Of a stretch of 64,000 bases of DNA, positions 8,392 through 17,981 are shown piece after piece; position 1 is the stretch's first letter; the number at the start of each line of letters is the position of its first letter. Where the stretch lies: contig JAQBQB010000010.1 of NCBI GenBank assembly GCA_028287235.1, forward strand, positions 186,001-250,000, in the 5' to 3' direction. The notes under the pieces were generated by a model. It was given only the letters and a program-made list of their open reading frames with translations, was not told where the DNA came from and ran no database searches. The stretch comes from Gemmatimonadota bacterium. GTDB lineage: Bacteria; Gemmatimonadota; Gemmatimonadetes; Gemmatimonadales; Gemmatimonadaceae. The translations under genes and the position numbers were made by a program.

Positions 8392-11300
8392 TTAGTGCGA
8401 CAGAACCCTCATTCGAGCGACAACGGGTTGAAGCGGCGCATCGGCGTTTCCCCATAGATCCACGACGGCCCGCGCGCATTGTGACGCGGTGGCGTGATCC
8501 GCGCGGCGCGCCGCCAGCTCCGCGCGAAGCGCCAGGGCGCGAACGAGCGACGCGATCTGCGTCACGCGCGACAGCAGCATCGGACCGAGCGTCGGAAGTG
8601 CGCGAAGCACCGGGTCGAGCTCCGCGAGCGCGGTTGCCGTGTCCGCGAGGAACAGCGCCAACCGCGCCCGGCGATAGTTTGCGTCGACGGACGTGCCCGG
8701 GATCTTGCCCTCTCGCAACCGCCGGGCTTCGACGAGCTTGACCCGCGCCGCCGCGGTGTCGCCGCGCGCCAGGAGGCTCAGGGCATTCGCCATCTCATCC
8801 GGCCCATCTCCCATGGCGGCAAGGAGGTCGGCCGTTTCTGGATACGCGAACGACAACGCCGGAGGGATGAGCGTAGCTCTGAGTCGGCTGGCGACATTGC
8901 CGCTTGGGAAGTAGCTCGTGGAAAGCTCCGCGGTACGGCGAGCGGCGACACGCACGCTGTCGATCGGGCCGCCCATCGCCGTGTACACCAACAGACGAGA
9001 CGCCGCGTCGGCGAGCTGCGGAGGCAGCGTGACTGGCGACCCGTCCGGCAACGGCTGCCGTCGGATTTCTTGATTTGTCGCCAGGAATATCGCGCTCTGC
9101 TCGATGTGGCCCACGAGCGCACTCAAGCCGGCAACACCGTCCACGACGTTCGCCCCGCGCCCCGCGCCCGCGCGCAGCAGCGAATCGGCAGTAAAACGCG
9201 CGGCGGAGAACCGGCCGTCTTTCACCAGCAATCGGACTTCACTGATCGCGAGACGCAGGCGCTGCGTGGAATCGCTCGAATACTGCATGGCTCGCCGAAC
9301 GATTTCCAACGTCGGCAGTTGTTGCTCTCCGACAGACGCATATCCGCCGGAGATTTCGGTCCACGTCGCCAGCGAGTCGTAGGCAATGGCACTTTGCGGT
9401 GATCGGCGAACCCATTCCTGGGCCGCCTCACGAAGCATCTCGCGATTTCGCGAAACCGCGGCCTGGACGCGCTCAGGCGGTGGATCGTTGGCTCCGCTCG
9501 CCAACTCGGCCGCGGGATGCGGCGCAAAGGCGAGCGTGTCGTGATCGAGGTACGGGAACGCGACGTACACCGCCGCGGTCGAATCGGCGAGACGGCCCAG
9601 TCGGATGTGGTTCGTGACGGCGTACAGGACGTGCGAGAGTCGTCCCAGAAGCCAACCACGAAATGGCGTGTCCGCGACGGCAGATCCACTTTCATTTGCA
9701 CGCTCGTACGCGCGCGCGGCCGCGGCGTAGCTACCGCGAAAGGTCCATCCCGTGTTGACGCGGCGATCTCGGACGACCGCATCATCCCGCGCCTGACAAT
9801 CCGCGGACCCCAGCCAGCCCGCCAAGTCCGACGAGTCCCTCACGACCATCATGCGAAACGCCTGACACGCGGCGGGAAATTGCCCGTCGGCCAACGCGAG
9901 AAGCCCCGTCGCGTGCAAGGAATCTCTCATAGACAATCCATCTGGCGCGTCGAGCGCGCGCCGGGCGGGTGCGCGCGCGTCGATGGGCGATCCCGGGACG
10001 GTCGACCACGTCATCGTTTGCGCGAGCCAGAGGTGCGCCAATGCCAGTCGCGGCTCCGCTGCCACCGCGGCGCGAAAGAGCGTGTCCGCTCGGGCGAGAT
10101 CCCACCGACGAATCGCCTGGCGGCCGGCATCGTACGATCGCCACGCCGGTAGCGAAGGCGCTGCCCGGCTGCTCGACGTCGTCCACGGCAACTCGTCGCC
10201 ATCGCGAACCAAGCCGTTGATCAATCGCCGCATGGCCATTGTTTGAGCGCCGCGCCCGTCCGTCGTCGCGTAGACCACGTCACGAACCTTCACCGAGCTG
10301 TCGCCGACGGCATCATACAGGGTCGCGCGAACGACGACGCTGTCCACGTCTCGCCTGGCGTCGACCGCGATGATGTTCCTCGAATCGAGCTCGCGGCCCA
10401 GTCGCCAGAGGTCCGGCATCGTGAGCGCCCGAGTTCCGTCTCGCCTCACGACGCCGCCAACCAGACTCTCATCGACGACGGATACGCCCTGCCACTCGCG
10501 AAGGGCATCGCCTACGGGGCGCACCAGGTCGTTCTGCGGATCGCCCGGGGACGACAGCGTCGTGACGACATACCGCGCCGCGTTCAACGGCCGCCGAATC
10601 GACCGCATCGACAGTACGCCGGCGGCGACGACAGCCGCGACGATAACGGCAGCGAGCGCAAACTGCACTCGAACCGAGAGGCCTGAGACACGTGGCAGTC
10701 CCTCCAAGCGCTCGACCATTGCTTGCGCAGACGCGATGCGATTCTCCGTCGACTGCGCCAGTGCGTCCGCCGCGACGGAGCTCAGCGTCCGGAGCTGACG
10801 TTGGTCGTCACCGCGAACTCGGCCGCGGGCCTGTAGAATCTCCTTCGCCGTCACCCCGCGCTTCGGCAATACGCCGCACAACATCTCGTACGCCACCACC
10901 CCCAATGCATACACGTCCGCCGACTGATCCGTCGGCAGCTCCGGCGCCATGTACGCCGGCGTCCCGGGCGTCATCCCACTTCCCGTCAGCGGCGTCTCCT
11001 GACTCGACACCGCCCGCGCGATCCCGAAGTCCGCCAGGATCGCGTGCCCGTCGGCGAGCAAAATGTTCCCCGGCTTCACGTCGCGATGCACGACGCCGCG
11101 CGAATGCGCGAACGCCAATGCGCCACTCGCGTCGCGCAAGATCTTCACGACGTCGTCGAGCGGCAGCTTGCCGTCGCGCGCAATGCGCTCGCGTAAGCTT
11201 TCGCCCGGAATGAACGGCGTGATGTAGTAGAGCCAATCCTCCCACGCACCGCTCGTCAGGATCGGCAGGATGTGCGGATGCTGCAGCCGCACCGTCAGCT

Positions 11301-11512
11301 CGATCTCGCGCTTGAAGCGCGCCGTGCTCGTCGTGGACACGAGCTCCGGCGACAGCACCTTCACCACGACCCGGCGACTGTGCCGGAGATCGGTGGCGAG
11401 GAACAGACGGCTCATGCCGCCGCCCGCGAGCTCCTGCTCGACGCGGTAGTCGGGGACCGAGGGCGTCTTGAATCTGCGTCGCGAGCTGCGCCGTCACACG
11501 AGCGGGATTCAA
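8392..11512 (-). CDS. Membrane Ser/Thr protein kinase with large C-terminal repeat domain; apparent one-base frameshift near the start
   Basis: Hanks-type kinase with VVVKVL (ATP lysine), HRDVKPGN catalytic loop, DFGIARA and APE motifs, one membrane segment (VQFALAAVIVAAVVAAGVL) and about 700 residues of helical repeat-like sequence outside, as in many Gemmatimonadota kinases. An uninterrupted frame begins only at ATG 11415, inside the glycine-rich loop. The missing start is present in another frame: TTG 11512 gives MNPARVTAQLATQIQDALGP, which joins DYRVEQELAGGGMSRLF if one G is removed from the GGGG run at 11452-11455. Either the assembly has an extra base or the gene is broken. Full product would be about 1040 residues. 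Confidence 0.87.
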
Positions 11513-11652
11513 TGGCGGGCGTTCAGGGGACGCCGGCCGCCCTCCTTCTATAGAAGAGAGCTACGGCGCTCGGCGAGCGGCGTCGCTCGACCGCCAAGAG
11601 CATACGCCGCCATCCGTTTGCCAGCAAGTATGCCAGGACGTGAATTGCCGAA

Positions 11653-13062
11653 CTACAGCAACGTCCCCCGCAAGAAGATGAACGCGACGGTGAAGTAGAT
11701 GATCAGCCCCGTCACATCCACGAGCGTGGCGACGAACGGTGCCGACGCACTGGCGGGATCGAAGCCCACGCGCTTCAGGAGGAAGGGCAACATCGACCCC
11801 GCGAGCGATCCGAACGCGACGATGCCGACGAGCGCGGCGCCCACGGTCATGGCGACGAGCATGTGATAGTGCCCGTAATCGAACAGATGGAGACGCTGCC
11901 ACAGCTCGATCCGCACGAAGCCGATGACGCCGAGGATGGCGCCGAGCGTCAATCCGGTAGGCAGCTCGCGCAGCGCGACGCGCCACCAGTCACGCACCGT
12001 GATCTCGCGCAGGGCCAATGAGCGAATGATCAACGACGTCGCCTGCGATCCGGAGTTGCCGCCGGAGCTCATGACGAGCGGAATGAACATCGCCAACACG
12101 ACGGCCTTCGAGATCTCGCCCTCGAAGTGCTGCATCGCCGTGGCGGTGAGCATCTCGGACACGAAGAGCGCGCACAGCCAGCCCGCGCGCTTCTTGATCA
12201 TCGCGCCAAAGCTGATCTGCGTGTACGGCTCGTCGAGCGCCTCCATACCGCCGAACTTCTGCACGTCTTCCGTCTGCTCGCGGACGATCGCGTCGATCAC
12301 GTCGTCCACCGTGACGATGCCGAGCACGTGCCCGTCGTCGTCCACCACCGGCACGGCGAGGAGGTTGTACTTGGAGATCATGCGGGCCACGTCCTCGCGG
12401 CCCATCGTCGGCGGCACCTCGAGCGGCTTGCGGCGGTTGCCGCACTGCAGCACGGGCAACGTTCGGTCGGCGAGCATGAGATCGCGCAGCGACACCACGT
12501 GCAGCAGCGTGTGCGTCTCGGGATCGAGCACGTAGATCGTGTAGATCGTCTCCTTCGAGCGCCCCACCTCGCTCACGTAGGCGAGTGCCTGCTCCACGGT
12601 GAACGTCGATGGAACGGAGACGTACTCGGTCGTCATGATTCCGCCGGCGGTCTTCGGCGGATACCGGAGCAGCAGGGTCAACGCCTCGCGTGTCGGAGCG
12701 TCGACGAGCGCGAGGAGATGCGCGCGCTCCTTCTCGGGGAGCTCGCGAAAGAGATCCGCCTGCTGGTCGGAGGACATCGCGTCGACCAACGCGCCGAGCG
12801 CGGCTTTCGGCACGTGCTCGATGAAGTCGACGCGCCGGTGCGCGAGCTCGGGCTCGTCGAGCACCTGCACCGCCATGTCGAAGGGGAGCGCGGCGATCAC
12901 TTTGCCGCCCGCCTCGGGCGCGAGCTGGACGAGCGCTTCGGCGAGATCGGCGGCGCGCGCGCCGGCGATGGCGGCCTCGAAGTCGGCGGGGTCGCCGAGG
13001 AGGAGGTAGAGCAGCTCCGGCGTCAGGCGCTCGTGGGTGCGCTCGGCGATCATGGCTGGCAT
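11653..13062 (-). CDS. mgtE: MgtE-type magnesium/divalent cation channel
   Basis: 469 residues in the standard MgtE order: N-terminal helical superhelix (about 1-135), paired CBS domains (about 136-260; TAGGIMTTEYVSVP and GIVTVDDVID) and a C-terminal five-helix membrane pore (about 285-469) with SSGGNSGSQATSLIIRSLALRE. MgtE gates Mg2+ entry through Mg2+ bound at the N/CBS domains, and some members also carry Co2+. It begins four bases after the RcnR-like repressor gene, so the two are probably cotranscribed and MgtE may be part of that metal response. Start 13062 is the first ATG; ATG 13053 is also possible. The 140 bases between 11513 and 11652 hold no gene. Confidence 0.95.
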   Translation of the reverse strand: MPAMIAERTHERLTPELLYLLLGDPADFEAAIAGARAADLAEALVQLAPEAGGKVIAALPFDMAVQVLDEPELAHRRVDFIEHVPKAALGALVDAMSSDQQADLFRELPEKERAHLLALVDAPTREALTLLLRYPPKTAGGIMTTEYVSVPSTFTVEQALAYVSEVGRSKETIYTIYVLDPETHTLLHVVSLRDLMLADRTLPVLQCGNRRKPLEVPPTMGREDVARMISKYNLLAVPVVDDDGHVLGIVTVDDVIDAIVREQTEDVQKFGGMEALDEPYTQISFGAMIKKRAGWLCALFVSEMLTATAMQHFEGEISKAVVLAMFIPLVMSSGGNSGSQATSLIIRSLALREITVRDWWRVALRELPTGLTLGAILGVIGFVRIELWQRLHLFDYGHYHMLVAMTVGAALVGIVAFGSLAGSMLPFLLKRVGFDPASASAPFVATLVDVTGLIIYFTVAFIFLRGTLL

Positions 13063-13066
13063 GGGA

Positions 13067-13345
13067 TCATTTCAGGTAGCTGCGCACGATGTCGATCAAC
13101 TCCTCGGATGCCTCCGCCTGATCCGATTCGGGATCGAGGTCAGGGTCCATAACGTGGAAGCGAATGTGGTCCTCGAGAATCTCGGCCATGAGGCCGTTGA
13201 TCGCGCCGCGGCAGGCGGCGAGTTGTTGGAGCACTTTGGCGCAGTCGCTTTCGGTATCGAGCAGCTTTTCGATGCCGCTGATCTGGCCGCGGATGCGCTT
13301 GACCCGATTGAGAAGCTTCGCCTGCTCGCGGACGGTGTGGGACAT
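13067..13345 (-). CDS. RcnR/CsoR-family metal-sensing repressor
   Basis: 92-residue helical DUF156 protein (LLNRVKRIRGQISGIEKLLD; LQQLAACRGAINGLMAEILEDHI). The residues H3, C35, H60 and H64 reproduce the Ni/Co-binding set of RcnR. The RcnR-like N-terminus MSHTVRE favours ATG 13345 over ATG 13378, and the upstream ATG would lie inside the operator. It is followed by mgtE and faces an Nramp-like gene and a CDF exporter, a layout like DmeR-DmeF. Likely a Ni2+/Co2+-released repressor of both directions; the actual ligand is inferred. Confidence 0.9.
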   Translation of the reverse strand: MSHTVREQAKLLNRVKRIRGQISGIEKLLDTESDCAKVLQQLAACRGAINGLMAEILEDHIRFHVMDPDLDPESDQAEASEELIDIVRSYLK

Positions 13346-13377
13346 CAAGATTTCTTGTCGGAGGGCTGTGATTGACA

Positions 13378-13392
13378 TACTATCCCCCAGTA
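13378..13392. promoter_or_regulatory. RcnR/DmeR-type operator
   Basis: TACTATCCCCCAGTA, which on the minus strand reads TACT-GGGGGAT-AGTA, fits the TACT-(G tract)-AGTA operator of RcnR-type repressors. It lies between the repressor gene and the divergent transporter gene. Confidence 0.7.
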
Positions 13393-13487
13393 TTGTACTG
13401 TCAGCCATTCGGCGGCGAAAGCCGCCCCGGCGCCACCCGGAAACATTACCGGAAACATCACCGGAGACTGCACATGGAGCATCGAAG

Positions 13488-14822
13488 ATGGCGCCCCTCA
13501 CCACGACCGCCCGAGGGGCACGAACGGCCGCGCGCCTAGGCGCATACGCCGCGGTCCACGGACCGCGCCGCACCGTCGGCGCACTTCGCAAATTCTGGGC
13601 GGCCCTCGGCCCCGGCGTCGTCACGGGTGCCGCGGACGACGACCCGTCGGGCATCGCGACCTACTCCATCACCGGCGCCCAGTTCGGCACCGCCTTTCTC
13701 TGGACGGCCCTGGTCACCTGGCCGCTCATGGCCGCCGTGCAGACGATGTGCGCGCGCATCGGGATGGTCACGGGCAAGGGACTCATGGGCGCGCTCGAGG
13801 AGAAGTTTCCCAGGCCCGTGCTCGCGACGGTGTGTTCCGCCCTGCTGATCGCGAACACGATCAACATCGGCGCCGATCTCGCCGGCATGGCCGACGCCGC
13901 CGAGTTGCTGAGCGGCGTCAGCTCGCACGTCTGGGTCGTCGGCTTCGCGGTACTCATCGGGTGGGCGACCGTGAGTCTGCGCTACGCGACGATCGCCGGC
14001 ACGCTCAAGTGGCTCGCGCTCGTCCTGTTCGCGTACATCGTCACGGCCATCAAGGTCGGTCCGCAATGGAAGCTCGTGGTGCACGACACCTTCATTCCCG
14101 CACCGCTGCACGGCTCCGCCGCGTGGGCGACGCTCGTCGCCATTCTCGGAACGACCATCTCGCCGTACTTGTTCTTTTGGCAGGCGTCGCAGGAAGTGGA
14201 GGAAGAGAAGGCGCTGGGACGCCACTCGCTCGTGGCGCGACGGGGCGTGACGCCCGACGAGATCGGACGGCGAAAGATGGACGTCGCCGTGGGCACCTTC
14301 TTTTCCAACCTCGCGATGTTCTTCATCATCCTCACCACGGCGGTCACGTTGCACGCCGCCGGGTTGACGAAGATCGAGACGAGCCGCGACGTGGCGCGTG
14401 CGCTCGAGCCGCTCGCCGGCCATCTGTCGACACTCTTGTACACGGTCGGAATCGTCGGCGTGGGAGCGCTCGCGATCCCCACGCTGGCGGGCTCCGCCGC
14501 ATACGCCTTCGCCGAGCTGCTCGGCTGGCGTCAGGGCATCGACGAGCATTTTCGTGGCGCGCCGGCGTTCTACGCCGTCATCTTGTTGTCGCTCGCGGCG
14601 GGTGTCGCGATGGATTTCGCCAGAGTCAATGCGGTGCATGCGTTGTATTGGACGGCGGTGTTGAACGGGGTATTAGCGCCCTTCTTGCTCGTCGGTATCC
14701 TGGCGGCCGCATCCGACGCGACGCTGATGCGCGGTCAGCCAAGCTCGCGGCTCGGCCGCACCGTGGTGGGAGTCACCGCGCTGGCGATGTTCGGCGCGGC
14801 CGTGGGCATGTTCGTTTTCTAG
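13488..14822 (+). CDS. Nramp-family divalent metal transporter with atypical metal site
   Basis: 444 residues, about 11 membrane helices, with the Nramp fold recognisable in LGPGVVTGAADDDPSG, IANTINIGADLAGMADA and IPTLAGSAAYAFAELLGW. The canonical helix-1 DPGN is DPSG (residues 52-55), and the helix-6 MPHN region reads TTISPYLFFWQAS. Thus the Asp is kept, but the Asn and metal-coordinating Met of Mn2+/Fe2+ carriers are not. Substrate is therefore uncertain. Start ATG 13488 has GGAG nine bases upstream; the frame is open further upstream but runs through the operator and the repressor gene. Divergent from the RcnR-like gene and followed by a CDF exporter. Confidence 0.85.
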   Translation: MAPLTTTARGARTAARLGAYAAVHGPRRTVGALRKFWAALGPGVVTGAADDDPSGIATYSITGAQFGTAFLWTALVTWPLMAAVQTMCARIGMVTGKGLMGALEEKFPRPVLATVCSALLIANTINIGADLAGMADAAELLSGVSSHVWVVGFAVLIGWATVSLRYATIAGTLKWLALVLFAYIVTAIKVGPQWKLVVHDTFIPAPLHGSAAWATLVAILGTTISPYLFFWQASQEVEEEKALGRHSLVARRGVTPDEIGRRKMDVAVGTFFSNLAMFFIILTTAVTLHAAGLTKIETSRDVARALEPLAGHLSTLLYTVGIVGVGALAIPTLAGSAAYAFAELLGWRQGIDEHFRGAPAFYAVILLSLAAGVAMDFARVNAVHALYWTAVLNGVLAPFLLVGILAAASDATLMRGQPSSRLGRTVVGVTALAMFGAAVGMFVF

Positions 14823-14844
14823 CTCTTTAGCGCATACTGAATCG

Positions 14845-15810
14845 ATGAGCACAGCGCACACACATACGCATACGGACGCTCACGCGCACGGAAACCACGG
14901 ACATCACGGGCATCACGGGCATCACCACGGTCCCGCGAGCTTCGACCGCGCGTTCGCGGTCGGCATCGGCCTCAACATGGCGTTCGTCGTCGCTGAAGTC
15001 GTGTTCGGAATTCGGGCCCACTCGCTGGCGCTCACGGCCGACGCCGGACACAACCTGGGCGACGTTCTCGGACTCGGGCTCGCGTGGGCCGGCAGCATGC
15101 TCGCGCGGGCGCGGCCCACGGAGCGCCGGACCTACGGCCTCCGGCGGTTCTCGATTCTCGCAGCGCTTGGCAACGCGGGCTTCCTGTTGATCGCCGTGGG
15201 TGCGATCGCCGTGGAGGCCGTGCACCGCTTGCAGCATCCAGAGCCGGTCTCGACCGGCATGGTGATGGTCGTCGCGCTGGTCGGCATCGTGATCAACGTC
15301 GGCACCGCGATCGGCTTCATGGCCGGCCGCGCCGACGATCTGAACATCCGCGGCGCATACGTGCACATGTTGGGCGACGCCGCCGCGTCGGCCGGTGTCG
15401 TCGTGGCCGGTCTCGTGATCGCGGCAACGGGCTGGTTCTGGCTCGACCCCGCCGTCAGCCTCTTGCTCATCGCGCTGATCACAATCGGGAGCTGGAGCTT
15501 GTTGCGGGACTCGTTCAATCTCGCGCTCGACGCAGTGCCGCAGGGCATCGATCCGGTGGAGGTGCGCCAGTATCTCATGTCGCTCGCGGGAGTGACGGAG
15601 GTGCACGACCTGCATATCTGGGGGCTGAGCACCACGCACGTGGCGCTTACTGCCCACTTGGTGCTGCCGGAGAAGGGCGACACCGACGCGCTGCTTGCCG
15701 ACGCGTGCCAGGTGCTGCGCGCGCGTTTCAAGATCGATCATGCGACGATGCAGATCGAGCGTGGCACGGAGGCGCACCCGTGCGCGCTCGCGCCGGCGGA
15801 TGTGGTGTAG
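14845..15810 (+). CDS. Cation diffusion facilitator (CDF) metal exporter with His-rich N-terminus
   Basis: 321 residues, six predicted membrane helices and a cytoplasmic C-terminal domain (about 215-300). Helix 2 has ADAGHNLGD and helix 5 HMLGDAAAS, the two HxxxD pairs of the transport site in CzcD/ZitB/DmeF-like exporters. Residues 5-30 contain about 13 histidines (HTHTHTDAHAHG, then HHGHHGHHHG), a probable metal buffer. It starts 22 bases after the Nramp-like gene and is likely cotranscribed. With an RcnR-type repressor nearby, Co2+/Ni2+ (DmeF-like) or Zn2+ are the main candidates. Confidence 0.93.
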   Translation: MSTAHTHTHTDAHAHGNHGHHGHHGHHHGPASFDRAFAVGIGLNMAFVVAEVVFGIRAHSLALTADAGHNLGDVLGLGLAWAGSMLARARPTERRTYGLRRFSILAALGNAGFLLIAVGAIAVEAVHRLQHPEPVSTGMVMVVALVGIVINVGTAIGFMAGRADDLNIRGAYVHMLGDAAASAGVVVAGLVIAATGWFWLDPAVSLLLIALITIGSWSLLRDSFNLALDAVPQGIDPVEVRQYLMSLAGVTEVHDLHIWGLSTTHVALTAHLVLPEKGDTDALLADACQVLRARFKIDHATMQIERGTEAHPCALAPADVV

Positions 15811-15823
15811 GCACAAGTCCGCC

Positions 15824-15938
15824 GCAGGCAACTGTTTTCCGTTTTGTGTTTTCGGTTCTGAGTTGTGGGAGCCGTCCGAGTCCATCAATCCCGGAGCACT
15901 CGCAGCGGAAAACAGGCAACGGAAAACGGTTGCCTGCA
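15824..15938. repeat. Palindromic intergenic element, copy A
   Basis: Ends GCAGGCAACTGTTTTCCG (15824-15841) and CGGAAAACGGTTGCCTGC (15920-15937) are inverted with one mismatch, and the interior contains GTCCGAGTCCATCAATCCCG as in copies C and D. It fills the gap between two convergent genes. Confidence 0.85.
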
Positions 15939-15946
15939 GTCTGGAC

Positions 15947-17878
15947 CTACGCTGTCGCGACTACATCTGTCTCATCATCGTGGTTGATCATGTCGCGCAG
16001 CCGGTAGGCGTGGCCGAGCAGGTACGGCACCGCGACCACCACGACGTTGGGCTTGAACATGAACGCGGTCCGAATGTAGAGCGCCGTCTTGTTGTGCAGA
16101 AAATGCTCCCACCACTTCTTGGGAACGATCTCCGGCACGACGACGGTCACCAGCTCGCCGGGCATCACCATTCGCAGGTTGTCGACGTACTCGACGAGCG
16201 GCCGGAGAATGGACCGCAGCGGTGACGGCAGCACGACGAGTGGAACACCGATGTCCCACTCCTCCCACGTCCGCTGCAGCTCGTCGGTGAGGCGCTTGTC
16301 CACCTCGATGTAGACGGCGACCACCTCGTCCGAGATCGTGGTGGCGTACACGAGCGCGCCGGCCGTCGCCTTCGTGATGCCGTTGACGGGCACGACGACG
16401 GTGTGATGGAGCGGAAGGATGGGGCTGTGCCCGGTGAACTTCACGTCGTCGGCGAACTGCGTGTAGTGCCGGTGAATGGCGACGAGCACCCAGATGATCG
16501 CCGGAATGATGAGGCAGACGATCCAGCCGCCCTCGGTGAACTTGGTGACGATCTGCACCACCGACACGATTCCGGTCGCGACCGCGCCAAGTCCATTCAA
16601 CGCCGCCCGCCGGCGCCATCCCCGCTCGCGCGATCGCATCCAATGGATGACCATCCCGGCCTGCGACAGCGTGAAGCACACGAACACGCCGATCGCGTAC
16701 AGCGGTACGAGGCGCGCGGTGTTCCCGTGAAATGCGATGACCAACACGATCGCCAGCAGCGCGAGCGTGACGATTCCGTTCGAGAACGCCAGCCGGTCGC
16801 CGCGCGCCGAGAATTGGCGCGGCATGAATCGATCGTTGGCGAGGATGCCGGCGAGGCGCGGGAAGTCGGCGAACGCGGTGTTCGCCGCGAGCACGAGCAC
16901 CGCGAACGTCGAATACTGCAGCGCGTAGTAGAAGAACCCCGTGCCGAAGATGTGCCGCCCCAACAGCGAGATCACGGTCTGGTCGGTGGTCGGCATCACG
17001 GCGTAGTGCGTCGCCAGATACGACACCCCAAGAAAGAACGCCGCGAGAATCGTCACCATCCAGGTGAGCGTCGTCGCGGCGTTGCGCTGCGCGGGCTGCT
17101 TGAATGCCTGGATGCCGTTGGAGATCGCTTCCGTGCCCGTCATCGCCGAACAGCCTTCGGCGAAGCCGCGCAGCAACAGGTAGAAGAGCGCGAATCCAGT
17201 GAGTGGGCTCATGATCGCCGCGCCGTGCCGCGCCGACGTCGGATCCACTTTGAGCGGCGACGCGAGAAACGCCAGCTCGTGGCCCATCGTGGCCCGGTAC
17301 ACGCCGACGACGATGAGCGCGACCATCATCACGATGAATGCGTACGTCGGAATGCTGAACGCCGCTCCAGACTCGCGGACGCCGCGCAGGTTCACGACCG
17401 TCAGGAGCACGATCGAGACGACACACAGGCTCACCGTGTGAATCGCGAGCGGCGGATACGCCGAAGTGATCGCCGCCACGCCGGACGAGATCGACACGGC
17501 TACGGTGAGGATGTAATCCGTGAGTAGCGCGGCCGCCGCAACGAGGCCGGGCGAGACACCGAGGTTCTCCTTCGCCACCGTGTACGAGCCGCCGCCGTTG
17601 GGATAGGCGAAGATCGTTTGCCGGTACGACAGTCCCACGAGCACCAGCAGCCCCACGATGACGGCCGAAATTGGAATGACGTACCCAATCGCCATCATGC
17701 CGATCGCGCCGCCGACGACGAACAGGATCTGATCGGTGGCGTAGGCCACCGACGAGATCGCGTCGGACGACAGAACCGCGAGCGCGGTCTTCTTGTTCAG
17801 ACGTTCGTGCTCGAGCCGTTCGCTCGGCAACGGGCGCCCGAACAGCACGTGCTTCAGTTGGCGGTAAGCGCCTGGCAT
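15947..17878 (-). CDS. KimA-like potassium/proton symporter (APC superfamily)
   Basis: 643 residues: about 12 membrane helices and a cytoplasmic USP-like C-terminal domain from about residue 480. The opening KKTALAVLSSDAISSVAYATDQIL closely follows B. subtilis KimA (LSSDALSSVAYGTEQI), a c-di-AMP-controlled high-affinity K+ importer, and AYPNGGGSYTVAKENLG is typical. I chose ATG 17878 (MPGAYRQLKHVLFG) by comparison with KimA; ATG 17947 would add 23 unmatched residues and nearly abut the upstream motif at 17956-17972. Placement beside kdp genes supports K+ as substrate. Older annotation would call it an amino acid permease. Confidence 0.86.
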   Translation of the reverse strand: MPGAYRQLKHVLFGRPLPSERLEHERLNKKTALAVLSSDAISSVAYATDQILFVVGGAIGMMAIGYVIPISAVIVGLLVLVGLSYRQTIFAYPNGGGSYTVAKENLGVSPGLVAAAALLTDYILTVAVSISSGVAAITSAYPPLAIHTVSLCVVSIVLLTVVNLRGVRESGAAFSIPTYAFIVMMVALIVVGVYRATMGHELAFLASPLKVDPTSARHGAAIMSPLTGFALFYLLLRGFAEGCSAMTGTEAISNGIQAFKQPAQRNAATTLTWMVTILAAFFLGVSYLATHYAVMPTTDQTVISLLGRHIFGTGFFYYALQYSTFAVLVLAANTAFADFPRLAGILANDRFMPRQFSARGDRLAFSNGIVTLALLAIVLVIAFHGNTARLVPLYAIGVFVCFTLSQAGMVIHWMRSRERGWRRRAALNGLGAVATGIVSVVQIVTKFTEGGWIVCLIIPAIIWVLVAIHRHYTQFADDVKFTGHSPILPLHHTVVVPVNGITKATAGALVYATTISDEVVAVYIEVDKRLTDELQRTWEEWDIGVPLVVLPSPLRSILRPLVEYVDNLRMVMPGELVTVVVPEIVPKKWWEHFLHNKTALYIRTAFMFKPNVVVVAVPYLLGHAYRLRDMINHDDETDVVATA

Positions 17879-17955
17879 CGCGATGGGGAAGAAAACCGAC
17901 GGCCGGCTGCGGCCTGTGTCGCTTGCGAAGGCTACGCAACGGTCCACCCCGACCG

Positions 17956-17972
17956 CATAAAGATTCCGTGAA
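17956..17972 (-). promoter_or_regulatory. Putative KdpE-like binding site upstream of the KimA gene
   Basis: The minus strand reads TTCACG-GAATC-TTTATG: two T-rich half sites separated by five bases, ending 78 bases before the start codon. The same arrangement occurs upstream of the kdp operon at 26944-26960, 81 bases before its first gene. Confidence 0.5.
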
Positions 17973-17981
17973 AATCCGCCG

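Noticed and set aside
13378-13654. Longer N-terminus for the RcnR-like repressor
   Set aside because: It would run through the operator and the divergent promoter; H3 of the metal site fits only the start at 13345.
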